A DNA stretch of 38,562 nt, taken from a virus. The DNA is taken from positions 1 through 38,562 of IMG/VR virus record IMGVR_UViG_3300035701_000118; one strand, written 5' to 3'. The translations under genes and the position numbers were made by a program. This document shows positions 22,565 through 30,503 of this stretch, in pieces. Position 1 is the stretch's first letter, and each line of letters begins with the position of its first letter. Under the pieces are notes generated by a model, which saw nothing but the letters and a program-made list of their open reading frames with translations, was not told the DNA's origin and made no database searches.

Positions 22565-24057
22565 GCGACGCCACCCTCCGTCCCCGCCCCGGCCGCGCCC
22601 TGCTTCTTCCCGCCGGCGCTCATGATGAAGTCGAGCGCCTCGTCGAGCGATGGGTTCGCCTCCCGCGTCGCCTTGAGCTTGTTCAGGTTCTCGAGGATCG
22701 TCTTCTCCGCCAGCTCGACGTCCGTTATGTCGGGATTAAACCTCTGGTAGAACTGGCCGAGACCGATGATGCCGCTCTTCAGGCGCTTGCCCTCTAGGTC
22801 AATCTCATAGACGGGATCCTCTGGGAACTCGATCTCCGCAAAGTCCACGGCAAAGACCGCGGTCTCGGGGATCTGATCCCATCTGAACCAGCCGGCGTGC
22901 GCGTTGTTGACGATCCGCGTCATCCCGAAGAGGTCCGTCTCGAGCCGCGCGTACGCGGGCGCCTGCTCCTTCCGCTGCTCGAGGAGCGCCATGTTCCTGA
23001 TCTTGAGCGCCCTCCCCGACATCTCGCTTATCGAGAGCGACCACATGTCCGCCGATATCCCGTAGTTATTGATGATCATGTTGACGTCGCCGACGAGCGA
23101 CGCATCGAGCTTGTCGATCGCGATCTGGAGGTCGAGCGTCCCGATCTGCGCATCCGCGCCTTGGAGGTGCAGCATCGTCAGCGGGTCCAATCTTTGTTTG
23201 TTCGGGACGTTCAGCTCGTCGCAAATGGTGTATATCTGCTTGAAGCTCGCAGTCTTGAAATAGTAATCTCTGAGCGTCATCTTCCAGCCGATACCGACCG
23301 CCGCGCTGTAGAGGTCCCGGCCGGAGTCCTGATCCCAGAAGGAGCCCTCGGGATGCTGCCTATGGGAGACCACGGCCGGAATGATGAAAGCCCCGCTACG
23401 GTCGCGGTACGGGTAAGGGAGGCCGTTCCCCGACCCGTCCGGAGCGTAGATCTCCGAGATCGTGCGGAATTGGCCGTCGAGGATCACATGGTTCCCGTTG
23501 ACGTCCCAATAGGCATAGCGAATGTCCGCCGATGTCGGAGTGTTGACCGAGGTCAGTTGGTATATGAGGGCGTCCATCTTTGACGGATCGTTCGGGTCCT
23601 GGATGATAGTGCAGATGTTCGGCGTGATAATGTCATAGCAGATTCGTCCCTCGCGCGCCGCGACCACGATGATGATGTCGTTCAGGGCGTTGGTCAGCCG
23701 GTTCACCTTCCGCATCCGGGCGTCGATGTCCGCCTCCCTCTTGATGACCTCATACCGATCGCTCTCCACGTCAAGCGTGCGCTGGGCGTCGGCCTTGTAG
23801 ATCATCGAGATCTGGTTCACGACGCGCTTGAATACGTTCTGGCTCTGGTTCACGTGGTACTGGAGGTTCTCGTAGTTCTCCTTGCAGAAGAGTTTCGAGA
23901 GGACGTCCTTGATGATTTCCTCGTAGTCGTCCGAGTAGATGCAGAGCCGGTTGTCGGCCTCCTCCTGGCGGTCCTTCTCGGCCCTCCACTTTGCGGCCAG
24001 GAAGCTGTTGACGACGGTCTGTGGGACTATTGATTTGAACATGTCACGCCACCCCAC
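22561..24057 (-). CDS. Portal protein
   Basis: 498 aa, the usual size for siphophage portals. Characteristic pieces are FKRVVNQISMIYKADAQRTL near residue 75, an early strand-rich wing with IIQDPNDPSKMDALIYQLTS, a late stem-like helix with EMSGRALKIRNMALLEQRKE, and an acidic, then Gly/Ala-rich tail. It overlaps the end of the large terminase gene by 14 nt. The portal forms the dodecameric ring for DNA entry and docks TerL. Confidence 0.85.
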   Translation of the reverse strand: MGWRDMFKSIVPQTVVNSFLAAKWRAEKDRQEEADNRLCIYSDDYEEIIKDVLSKLFCKENYENLQYHVNQSQNVFKRVVNQISMIYKADAQRTLDVESDRYEVIKREADIDARMRKVNRLTNALNDIIIVVAAREGRICYDIITPNICTIIQDPNDPSKMDALIYQLTSVNTPTSADIRYAYWDVNGNHVILDGQFRTISEIYAPDGSGNGLPYPYRDRSGAFIIPAVVSHRQHPEGSFWDQDSGRDLYSAAVGIGWKMTLRDYYFKTASFKQIYTICDELNVPNKQRLDPLTMLHLQGADAQIGTLDLQIAIDKLDASLVGDVNMIINNYGISADMWSLSISEMSGRALKIRNMALLEQRKEQAPAYARLETDLFGMTRIVNNAHAGWFRWDQIPETAVFAVDFAEIEFPEDPVYEIDLEGKRLKSGIIGLGQFYQRFNPDITDVELAEKTILENLNKLKATREANPSLDEALDFIMSAGGKKQGAAGAGTEGGVA

Positions 24058-25354
24058 AAGAGGATTTCTTTACCGGGAACCTGTTGATGAAGAACTCGCC
24101 GAGCGCGTCGATCCAGTGATCGGAGATCCCATCCTTCAGCGGCATTTCGCTCTGGATGTTATCCTTGGGATCCGGATAGCGGTATATATCAAACGCTTGG
24201 ATGAGATTCACGCACACGGGGGAGATGAATAACTTAATGTTTCGAAGCCACTTCCTGATTTGGTTGACTCGGTCCTGAATCACCCCGGCGTATTTGTTCC
24301 TGTACTTGACCACGGCATAGCCGAAGACGGCCCTGAGTTCAGAGACCGATGATGTCCCCAGAGCCTCATTCCGGGCATCTCCGGCTGGATCACAGCCAAT
24401 GAGGGTCGGGCGCGCGGGCTTGGCGGCGTTGATGATGTACTTGGCGATCTCCGGGATCGCCGTCTCGCGCCTTGCGTACTCGCCCCAGACGTAGACGTTC
24501 TCCTTCGCATCGACATTGATGAAGAGGACGACGGTCGGCGCGCTCCATCCGAAATCCATCCCGTTACAGTATTCCATCCCAGGATTGAACTTGATCGGTT
24601 CCTTCGTCACGTGCTTGTCGCGACTGAAATCACCAAAGACCTGGCCGCCGAACGTCTCGAAGGACGCCTCGTACTCCTGGCGGAAGACGCGCGGGTCCAT
24701 GTCCCGGCGAGCGCGGTCTAATTCACTTTGCAGAAGCGTCCCAGCCTCCGATGTTTTGACATAAAAGGTCTTCCAGTCTGGATGTAAAAGGTTCCCGTCT
24801 TTATCCCTTTTGCCTTCCAAGATTGCAAGATCATGAAAATGGTCAAATCCCTTCGGCGTACCAATAAACATACATGGGGCCAGATAATCAGATGTCCTAG
24901 GGGCTAGCACTTCCTCCCACACTTCACGTTTTTGGCTTGGAACCTCATCCTGCGCGAGCCGCCTCAGTTTGACCCCGCGCAGACTGTCTGGCTTATCGCC
25001 GCCCTTGAGTTGAATCCATTGGCCGCCGATCAACTCGATAGACATGTCGCCCTCGTAAATCCGGCGAACCAATCCTTGCTCTTGAAGCGGCCTGATGTTA
25101 TTTTTGAGCATGCCCCAGGCGATATCTTCAGCCTGTGCATAGGTTGGACCTATATACCAACTCATTGAATCGCCAAGCCTCATGTCGTCCTGCGGGGCTT
25201 CTGTGCTCAGCCAATCGATAGCCAATTTCGTCTTCCCGGAGCGTGCGCCGGCGACGATGACCTTGAAGCGATGAGGATCATTCTTGACACGCTTCTGCCA
25301 CGGCAAAAGCTCATAGGGCAGGACGATGTCTCGATAAACCATTTCTGTCTGCAT
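24044..25354 (-). CDS. terL: Terminase large subunit
   Basis: 436 aa. ATPase half: Walker A AGARSGKT (residues 35-42), Walker B LRRLAQDE with Asp136/Glu137, and coupling motif GTPKG (165-169). Nuclease half: Asp267 in GMDFGW, Asp322 in GCDPAG and Asp412/416 in ISDHWIDAL form the RNase H-like site. All key residues are present. It packages DNA from concatemers into the prohead. The motif set does not tell cos from headful packaging. Confidence 0.95.
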   Translation of the reverse strand: MQTEMVYRDIVLPYELLPWQKRVKNDPHRFKVIVAGARSGKTKLAIDWLSTEAPQDDMRLGDSMSWYIGPTYAQAEDIAWGMLKNNIRPLQEQGLVRRIYEGDMSIELIGGQWIQLKGGDKPDSLRGVKLRRLAQDEVPSQKREVWEEVLAPRTSDYLAPCMFIGTPKGFDHFHDLAILEGKRDKDGNLLHPDWKTFYVKTSEAGTLLQSELDRARRDMDPRVFRQEYEASFETFGGQVFGDFSRDKHVTKEPIKFNPGMEYCNGMDFGWSAPTVVLFINVDAKENVYVWGEYARRETAIPEIAKYIINAAKPARPTLIGCDPAGDARNEALGTSSVSELRAVFGYAVVKYRNKYAGVIQDRVNQIRKWLRNIKLFISPVCVNLIQAFDIYRYPDPKDNIQSEMPLKDGISDHWIDALGEFFINRFPVKKSSCGVA

Positions 25355-25357
25355 CGG

Positions 25358-25921
25358 CTATTCCTTATCCTTGCCCTTATTCTTGGGGTCCTCATAGACG
25401 AAGCGGTACGTCACGTTCTCAGGGAAGACGGGGACTTGGTTCTTGAGGATGCCGAGATGTTCGGAGAGGGTTCTGAGGTTAGTTGTCTTATCGTGGAATT
25501 TAAGGGTTCGCTTGTCAGACAGAACCATCTCAGCATCAGGCTTGTCCGCAGTGCCTTTCACTTCCTTGATGATTCGATCTTCTCGAATCTCGGAGACGGC
25601 TCCGGACCATCTCCCCATTTCCTTGAAGGTCTTCATTTCCAGTTGCCCACCTTCGAGCGTGTTGTAGGCATATTCCGGCTTAAAGAAAGCAAGGGTAGCA
25701 ATCTCTTGAAGCACCCTATCAGCTGTGATCTCAAGGCGTGCCCCCCGCTTTCTCATCAGCTTCCGGACAATTGCCTGGATGTTAACATTTCTTAACAGTC
25801 GAGACGCGGCTGCTGAAGCGGCCTTTTTCGCGCCTCCAGCCCGTTTATAAGCAGCGGTTCCATTGAGATCGATGAGATATTCCTCAACGAACCGCTGGCG
25901 GAACGGGGACAATTTTTTCAT
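25358..25921 (-). CDS. terS: Terminase small subunit
   Basis: 187 aa. Starts MKKLSPFRQRFVEEYLIDLN, followed by GTAAYKRAGGAKKAASAAAS and RLLRNVNIQAIVRKLM, the typical N-terminal helix-turn-helix of the Terminase_2 family that recognises the packaging site. The C-terminus has DKTTNLRTLSEHLGIL, also typical. It precedes terL by 3 nt. Confidence 0.93.
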   Translation of the reverse strand: MKKLSPFRQRFVEEYLIDLNGTAAYKRAGGAKKAASAAASRLLRNVNIQAIVRKLMRKRGARLEITADRVLQEIATLAFFKPEYAYNTLEGGQLEMKTFKEMGRWSGAVSEIREDRIIKEVKGTADKPDAEMVLSDKRTLKFHDKTTNLRTLSEHLGILKNQVPVFPENVTYRFVYEDPKNKGKDKE

Positions 25922-26139
25922 TTTGCCTTTTTGAGTTCCTCGATTTGCTTCGCCAGCTCGCCCACTGCTCTATCGAGGGCCTGGATGTTCTGCGCGTTCT
26001 GCTGGGTCTGATAAAGCACCTTTGCGTTCTCGATTCCGTAATTGATCTTTAGAATCTCAAGGCCCACCCACAGGCAGAACAGTATGAGAAGGCCCCCGAC
26101 AATGAGAGCCTTCAGGCTGATGCTAACTTTCTTATCCAT
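25918..26139 (-). CDS. Small membrane-anchored coiled-coil protein
   Basis: 73 aa. One transmembrane helix at residues about 9-27 (LKALIVGGLLILFCLWVGLE) and a following coiled coil (QQNAQNIQALDRAVGELAKQ). It lies directly after the signal-peptide fibre-like gene and overlaps terS by 4 nt. It resembles in architecture the 77-aa protein next to the other signal-peptide fibre gene. Function unknown. Confidence 0.65.
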   Translation of the reverse strand: MDKKVSISLKALIVGGLLILFCLWVGLEILKINYGIENAKVLYQTQQNAQNIQALDRAVGELAKQIEELKKAK

Positions 26140-26141
26140 AT

Positions 26142-26939
26142 TCAGTTGTAGAGGTTTATATACTTGACCCCATCTGGCGTATGCACCGTGAGGGAGCCGT
26201 CAACCTGGGTATGAGATGTACCGCTATCGAGCAAGAACCCACCATCCGCCGTAAAGTCAAACAGGTAAGTCATTAGGGTAGGTTCGATCTGGAACGCACC
26301 GTCTATAGCCACGCCCGCGGCCTTGGTCATGTGCATCATATAATGAGCCGTCGAAGCCTTGGTGACACAGGCATCGTCCAGTACCATGACGAACCGACTC
26401 CCCGCCGAGGTCGCGCCCGCATAGTCGGTCAGAGCGGCCTTGAGGCCCGTGATCCAATGATTCCCCCTGGACTGCGTATAAGCGGCAGGGACCTGGGCAT
26501 AGGCAGAAACGCCGACCAGTTCACCATAATCATTAATACCCGCCGATGCCGAGAAGTCGCCCGCAACTGTGTTCTGGTTCCAGGTCGGGGTCGCAACGTC
26601 ACTCCGTCCCCTGATTCGGATGGAGGCAAAGTTACCTGTGGCCGAAGTGTTGGCGAGGAGCATCTTAACGCCAGCTGCGCCGGCCGTCGAAAACTTTAGC
26701 CAACTCGTGCCGGTAGTAATGAGTGATCCGGCCGTCCCCGCAGGGGCAAACTCGGTTGTGAACGAAAGCGGTGTCGCACCCGTGAGGATGATCCCACCGT
26801 CAGTCTTGATGACGCCCGTGTTGTCCCAGTAGCGGTCGGCCGTGAAGCCGAGATACTTCCCGGGCACCTGGCCCGTGAGAACCCCGATCCCGAGCAGTAT
26901 GAAGACTGTCAGGATCGCGAAAGATAATCGCTTTTTCAT
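26142..26939 (-). CDS. Fibre-like exported protein with Sec signal peptide
   Basis: 265 aa. Residues 1-24 are a Sec-type signal peptide (MKKRLSFAILTVFILLGIGV, then LTGQ). The rest is beta-rich with Gly/Thr repeats (GSLITTGTSWLKFSTAGAAG, ASIRIRGRSD) and a C-terminal FLLDSGTSHTQVDGSLTVHT and NLYN end like phage fibre/appendage ends. The N-terminus resembles that of the 770-aa fibre (MKKRLTAAAI). GGAGGT precedes the ATG. It sits before terS, separated from the tail genes, so it could be a secreted factor rather than a virion part. Confidence 0.65.
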   Translation of the reverse strand: MKKRLSFAILTVFILLGIGVLTGQVPGKYLGFTADRYWDNTGVIKTDGGIILTGATPLSFTTEFAPAGTAGSLITTGTSWLKFSTAGAAGVKMLLANTSATGNFASIRIRGRSDVATPTWNQNTVAGDFSASAGINDYGELVGVSAYAQVPAAYTQSRGNHWITGLKAALTDYAGATSAGSRFVMVLDDACVTKASTAHYMMHMTKAAGVAIDGAFQIEPTLMTYLFDFTADGGFLLDSGTSHTQVDGSLTVHTPDGVKYINLYN

Positions 26940-26983
26940 GATGCTTACCTCCGAATTGTATTTATTCTTCGCCCATCGGCGTT

Positions 26984-26995
26984 AGAATGCATTCT
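26984..26995. repeat. 12-bp perfect palindrome AGAATGCATTCT
   Basis: A perfect palindrome in the 84-bp gap between the 115-aa membrane protein gene and the fibre-like exported protein gene. It could be a regulator site. No promoter is convincing near it. Confidence 0.3.
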
Positions 26996-27023
26996 CCTAT
27001 GACAATTAGCACGCATATCATCC

Positions 27024-27371
27024 CTACCCCTTCCGCTCCAGGAGCCTGTCGATCTTGCCGTCGATGCGGGCAAGCCAGCCATAGGTGTTCTTCTTGGATT
27101 CTTCGAGGGCGGAGATCGCCTCCCCATGCTCCCGGCACGTCTCGCCCTCGCCCGACTTAGGGTTCTTCTCCAGCTCTTCGATTTTGGCCTGCACGCTTCC
27201 ACCGTTCCCATTCGCGTAACGCGGCTTCCCGCGGATCACACCGATAACAAAAGGCACACCCTTGTAAAGGAGAAGCGTTGCCGCGCTTGATAGGAATGCC
27301 GTAGGCACGACGACGGTTACGCTTCCCTGCTTCGCTGTCTCGACCACCGCCTGGAGTAGGTTCATCATCAC
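27024..27371 (-). CDS. Membrane protein with coiled coil, 115 aa
   Basis: The N-terminus has a hydrophobic stretch (SVTVVVPTAFLSSAATLLLY, then VPFVIGVI) that probably makes one or two membrane helices. A Gly/Lys-rich soluble part follows, then a coiled coil (HGEAISALEESKKNTYGWLA). It overlaps the neighbouring coiled-coil gene (ATGA). It resembles phage haemolysin/holin-XhlA-like proteins only in layout; a lysis function is possible because the endolysin is two genes away. Confidence 0.45.
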   Translation of the reverse strand: MMMNLLQAVVETAKQGSVTVVVPTAFLSSAATLLLYKGVPFVIGVIRGKPRYANGNGGSVQAKIEELEKNPKSGEGETCREHGEAISALEESKKNTYGWLARIDGKIDRLLERKG

Positions 27372-27991
27372 TTCCCCTTCAGCGCTGAATATCCGATATA
27401 GCCGACCGCGGCGACGATGAGGCCCGATTTCAAGGTCCCGACAAGTCGGGTAGAGATCAGCCTCACTTTGAGGGCGCTGATTTCGGTTCTTGATATTTCA
27501 TGAAGCCGGACCTCGTTTTCGTACTTCTGCTTCCAGGATTCGCTTATCACAACCTTAGCGTCGAACTTCGCAGCCCATGCCGTGATCTGTTTATCCTTTT
27601 CGGCGATGGTTTGCTCGGCCAGGTTGAACTTCTCGGACCATGCCGCAACCTCGGCGCGGAGAATCGGGACTCGCTCGGCATCCGTCTTTGCGGCGGCGAG
27701 TTTCGCGTCGAGTTCGGCGAGGTCGGAATCCTTATGATCAATGGCATCGGTCAAATGACCAACCTGCGCGGTCGATGCAACAATGGCCTTGTCCTTCTCG
27801 GCAATCACTTTTTCTTTTTCCGCGATGGTCTTATTGAGAATCTCGGCGTCGACTTTCGCGATTCTTAGAGCCTCTTGATATTGACCTTCGAGGCGCGAGT
27901 ATTTATCACCGATCCGACAGGCCCGGCCAAAAGCAATGAGCGCGACGACAAGCGCAAGTCCTGCCCCGACGTAGACGGCGTATTTCTTCAT
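27368..27991 (-). CDS. Membrane-anchored long coiled-coil protein (spanin candidate)
   Basis: 207 aa from ATG at 27991 (MKKYAVYVGAGLALVVALIA), which overlaps the endolysin stop (ATGA). One N-terminal membrane helix, then a coiled coil of about 150 residues (AEILNKTIAEKEKVIAEKDK and similar heptads), then a hydrophobic C-terminus (VGTLKSGLIVAAVGYIGYSA). An inner-membrane anchor with a long periplasmic coil next to the endolysin is the layout of an i-spanin, but the hydrophobic C-terminus is unusual; a unimolecular spanin-like bridge cannot be excluded. Confidence 0.5.
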   Translation of the reverse strand: MKKYAVYVGAGLALVVALIAFGRACRIGDKYSRLEGQYQEALRIAKVDAEILNKTIAEKEKVIAEKDKAIVASTAQVGHLTDAIDHKDSDLAELDAKLAAAKTDAERVPILRAEVAAWSEKFNLAEQTIAEKDKQITAWAAKFDAKVVISESWKQKYENEVRLHEISRTEISALKVRLISTRLVGTLKSGLIVAAVGYIGYSALKGK

Positions 27992-28365
27992 GCTCCGGCC
28001 TCCCCGTAGAGCCAAATCATTCTCTGAGGAAGCATCGTATCGACGTCGACGTGGATGAAGTCCTTGCCGATCCCGATCCGCGTCACCCCAAGTCCGATGA
28101 ATGTCCGAATCAGGTCATACCGTTCGGCTGAGAAAGCGCATTGAATATCAACGGCTTTCCCGACGAGATGCGCGGAGTTTGGTTTGCCTCCTACCGATGC
28201 ATTGTGAGCCGCGCAACGATAGCCGGATGTAATGATGATCGGGCGGCCCAAGAGTTTACGGGCCTTTTCGAGGAGATAAAGCAAGAATTGATCGACGTGG
28301 ACCTTGGCACACTTACAGGAACATCGAAATTCATCTTCGGAGAAATGTTCGGAGATATCACCCAT
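27988..28365 (-). CDS. Endolysin, peptidase M15 family
   Basis: 125 aa, a single catalytic domain. The zinc-site signature SAHLVGKAVD (His66, Asp73) and IHVDVD (His105) fit the M15 D,D-/L,D-carboxypeptidase-like endolysins, with TSGYRCAAHNASVGG between. It should cut peptidoglycan peptide stems. There is no signal peptide, so release needs the holin. A short ACCCTAAGGGT inverted repeat lies just upstream at 28366-28376. Confidence 0.9.
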   Translation of the reverse strand: MGDISEHFSEDEFRCSCKCAKVHVDQFLLYLLEKARKLLGRPIIITSGYRCAAHNASVGGKPNSAHLVGKAVDIQCAFSAERYDLIRTFIGLGVTRIGIGKDFIHVDVDTMLPQRMIWLYGEAGA

Positions 28366-28414
28366 ACCCTAAGGGTGAGGTAGGTTTTTAGAAACATCAA
28401 GAGGCTGGGATTAT

Positions 28415-28849
28415 TTATTTTTTAGCTTCGCTTTCTTCTTCGAGAGTTCGCGAATATTCAAGATGACAATGTTGATGATGAAATCGGACTTTCCCCGGTT
28501 TAGGATAATTTACCAAAATCGCCGCCTCCGCCATATCCACAATCTGACAGGAGCACCAATTACAATAGATTTTTGATTCCGGCTTATCCATAGAAACCTT
28601 AATCTTGTCGATGCGCTCCGATTTCGGGGTGAGCCTCTTCGTCCCCTCCCGGTAGATCGGGCATGGCAGATATCCCAGGATCTTATAACCCTTCACGCTA
28701 GGGAACAGACCCTTTATCCGCGCGTGGAGCCGCGCGCCCCGGATCTCGCACTTCGAGACCCCGCCCTCGTCCATCGTCCTGGCCGGACAGGTCGCGCAGC
28801 TCTCCACCCGGTAGGTCTTGCCCTTCCATTCAAGCAGTTGTTGAGCCAT
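28415..28849 (-). CDS. Cys-rich metal-binding hypothetical protein
   Basis: 144 aa with several Cys/His groups: CATCPARTMDEGGVSKC near residue 18, LPCPIY, then YCNWCSCQIV and a HHQHCH segment. Two zinc sites are likely. Its genes lie between the candidate holin and the endolysin. The role is unknown. Confidence 0.5.
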   Translation of the reverse strand: MAQQLLEWKGKTYRVESCATCPARTMDEGGVSKCEIRGARLHARIKGLFPSVKGYKILGYLPCPIYREGTKRLTPKSERIDKIKVSMDKPESKIYCNWCSCQIVDMAEAAILVNYPKPGKVRFHHQHCHLEYSRTLEEESEAKK

Positions 28850-28870
28850 CGGCTTTTTCGGCCCCGGAAA

Positions 28871-28911
28871 GGGGCCCGGTGAAAGGAGGTTCGATCGAAA
28901 GTCCGGGCCCC
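28871..28911. repeat. Strong inverted repeat (9-bp GC stem)
   Basis: GGGGCCCGG at 28871-28879 and CCGGGCCCC at 28903-28911 form a perfect 9-bp stem with a 23-nt loop that itself contains TTCGATCGAA at 28890-28899. It lies between the candidate holin gene and the Cys-rich gene. No run of Us follows in the minus direction, so it is not a clear intrinsic terminator; it may attenuate or protect the mRNA. Confidence 0.5.
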
Positions 28912-28926
28912 CCGAGGCTCAAAAAT

Positions 28927-29271
28927 TCAGGTCTTCGCTAGGCGCGTGTCCTGCTTGAATAGCAGTCCGATAATCAGCGTCAGGAACGCGATCAAACTCT
29001 CCGCCAGCACCGGCGGGATCACCTCTCCCGCGCCTGCCGCTGTAATTGCCGCGGTGATCACGGTCAGCCAGAATTTCGGGTCTTTGAAACGTCCGATCTG
29101 CGCGCCGATCTTGGCGATGTCCGCCTTGGCTTCTTTGAAGACGTAGTACAAAATTCCGGCGAGGCCGGCGGCCAGGACCGCTCCGTTAACGGAAAGTCCG
29201 AGCTGCGTCGTGACCGCGCCCAGGGCTGCGCCCAGGATGGCCAGAAAAACAAAAATTGATTTTCGGCTCAT
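28927..29271 (-). CDS. Multi-pass membrane protein, candidate holin
   Basis: 114 aa. Three hydrophobic segments are visible: IFVFLAILGAALGAVTTQLG, GAVLAAGLAGILYYVF, and FWLTVITAAITAAGAGEVIP plus a C-terminal LIAFLTLIIGLLF, with short charged parts between. Size and multi-pass layout fit phage holins, and the endolysin is the second gene downstream. The hole-forming role is inferred. Confidence 0.65.
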   Translation of the reverse strand: MSRKSIFVFLAILGAALGAVTTQLGLSVNGAVLAAGLAGILYYVFKEAKADIAKIGAQIGRFKDPKFWLTVITAAITAAGAGEVIPPVLAESLIAFLTLIIGLLFKQDTRLAKT

Positions 29272-29290
29272 GTTGAGCTCCTCCTTCGGT

Positions 29291-29626
29291 TTATTCTCTC
29301 GCCCTCGGGCGGCGATGAGTTGCGATCTTCACTTCTTGACCCTTTTCTTCTTCTCCTTTTTCTTCGGCTCCGCGATCTTCATCGCGTTCGAGAGCATTTG
29401 ATGCCGGTCTTCGAGCCCCTTTCTCTCGCTCTCTTTCCGCTCGATCGCTTTGTCGACGGCCTTGATCTCCGCCGCCACGATCCCCTTCTCCGTGGCGATC
29501 GCGGAATAGACTTGGTCCTCTTTTCCGAATAGTTCTTGTTCCTTCATGATTTCCTCCTCGATGTGTTACCTCGGCTTTTCTCAGCTCGGCGAATATCAGG
29601 TCTATGACTTGTTTCCTCAGCGGCAT
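29291..29626 (-). CDS. Possible small overlapping frame (MPLRKQ)
   Basis: A 111-codon frame starting MPLRKQVIDLIFAELRKAEV at 29626. The first ~25 codons look like a normal amphipathic helix and fill the gap upstream of the 72-aa gene; the remainder is Arg/Gly/Glu-rich and runs over that gene in another frame, which is typical of a shadow. Either a short real protein, a frame lost by a small deletion, or noise. Confidence 0.3.
   Translation of the reverse strand: MPLRKQVIDLIFAELRKAEVTHRGGNHEGTRTIRKRGPSLFRDRHGEGDRGGGDQGRRQSDRAEREREKGARRPASNALERDEDRGAEEKGEEEKGQEVKIATHRRPRARE
29329..29547 (-). CDS. Short coiled-coil protein, 72 aa
   Basis: A charged helix (QVYSAIATEKGIVAAEIKAV, ERKESERKGLEDRHQML) ending in a run of Lys (KKKEKKKRVKK). 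GAGGAGG lies just before the ATG at 29547, so translation from there is likely. No family recognised. Confidence 0.55.
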   Translation of the reverse strand: MKEQELFGKEDQVYSAIATEKGIVAAEIKAVDKAIERKESERKGLEDRHQMLSNAMKIAEPKKKEKKKRVKK

Positions 29627-29880
29627 CGCTCCTTCAATTCCCGGAACAGTTCTTCTTCTTTCGCCAGGGCTCCAGCGGGGTCCTGTTCTGGATCCTGGGC
29701 CGCGACGTCCTTCGCCGGGACCGCCGACGGCTTCTGACTTTTCCTCCTCATCTCGTGCATCGCGCGCGCGTAGGAGTTTTTAAGATTGGCGATCTTTGCC
29801 GATGCGAGCATCGCGCTGGCCAGGAACCCCACGATGAGCCCGACCGAAAGAAGCCCGATACGAATGAGGATTTCTCTCAT
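29617..29880 (-). CDS. Membrane-anchored small protein, 87 aa
   Basis: Start taken at ATG 29880 (MREILIRIGLLSVGLIVGFL). One N-terminal membrane helix to about residue 30, a short helix (KIANLKNSYARAMHEMRRKS), then a Pro/Ala-rich stretch and an acidic/basic end. Its layout suits a membrane-anchored periplasmic or cytoplasmic helper, possibly spanin-like. The longer frame (ATG at 29898) overlaps the upstream 34-aa gene. Confidence 0.5.
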   Translation of the reverse strand: MREILIRIGLLSVGLIVGFLASAMLASAKIANLKNSYARAMHEMRRKSQKPSAVPAKDVAAQDPEQDPAGALAKEEELFRELKERCR

Positions 29881-29881
29881 G

Positions 29882-29986
29882 TCATCTCGTCCTGTCACGC
29901 AGGCACCACGCCGCGAGGCTGGCGATCGCGAAAATCACGATGCCGGCCGCCCAGAAAACGAACTTGATAAATTCGAGGCCGGTCAT
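29882..29986 (-). CDS. Single-pass membrane micropeptide, 34 aa
   Basis: M-T-G-L-E-F then one membrane helix (IKFVFWAAGIVIFAIASLAA) and WCLRDRTR. Its ATG overlaps the upstream stop (ATGA at 29983-29986) and AAGGAT lies upstream. A similar 30-aa membrane micropeptide is encoded at 30811..30903. Confidence 0.55.
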   Translation of the reverse strand: MTGLEFIKFVFWAAGIVIFAIASLAAWCLRDRTR

Positions 29987-30180
29987 GGGCGATCCTTGTC
30001 CTTCATTTGATCGGTGCGGGCGGATGTGATCTCCATGAGCTCATTCCACTTATGCTCAAAGAAGTCGGCCCGATTGCTCTCTTTTTTTATCCTTTTGCTG
30101 GAAAAGAGGGCGTGGCAGAAGAAGCCGGCCAGGAATAGCGCGAAGGACCCCAAGAGGTATGCCAGGGTTAGCTTTATCAT
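29983..30180 (-). CDS. Small membrane protein, 65 aa
   Basis: N-terminal membrane helix (LTLAYLLGSFALFLAGFFCH) and a charged soluble tail (FFEHKWNELMEITSARTDQM). Both ends overlap neighbours by ATGA. Function unknown. Confidence 0.55.
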   Translation of the reverse strand: MIKLTLAYLLGSFALFLAGFFCHALFSSKRIKKESNRADFFEHKWNELMEITSARTDQMKDKDRP

Positions 30181-30503
30181 TTCAGGATCTCCGCTGGCAC
30201 CTTGCCGACCAGGTCGACGCCGGATTTCAGGACCACGTTAATGATCTCTGTCTTCTTGAGCGAATTGAAGTCGGCAACGGCCTTGCGGAGCAAGCGCGTA
30301 AATTTAGGAAAGTCCTCTACGAATGTCTCAACTAGCACCATCCCCTTCGCTTCATCATGCAGTTTATCCGCCGCACGAAGTCTGCGCATAACCTCTCTCA
30401 TCGCATTGCCCTCAAAAAATTGCACCGTCGATGGGGCGGTTGAGGCTCCCAAAAACGACCCCAACATCGCCACCAACTCATCCGTGCTATATTTCTCGCT
30501 CAT
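30177..30503 (-). CDS. MSEKYST paralogue 2, 108 aa
   Basis: Soluble, largely helical. It begins MSEKYSTDELVAMLGSFLGA, has VMRRLRAADKLHDEAKGM, and ends DLVGKVPAEILK. It is the tandem paralogue of the gene just upstream: identical MSEKYST start and shared RLRAADKL. They overlap by ATGA. No recognised domain. Confidence 0.55.
   Translation of the reverse strand: MSEKYSTDELVAMLGSFLGASTAPSTVQFFEGNAMREVMRRLRAADKLHDEAKGMVLVETFVEDFPKFTRLLRKAVADFNSLKKTEIINVVLKSGVDLVGKVPAEILK

Noticed and set aside
22425-22574. N-terminal extension of the 74-aa helical gene
   Set aside because: The extension overlaps the small basic 47-aa gene, whose start and stop are both coupled by ATGA overlaps, and the extension has shadow-like composition.
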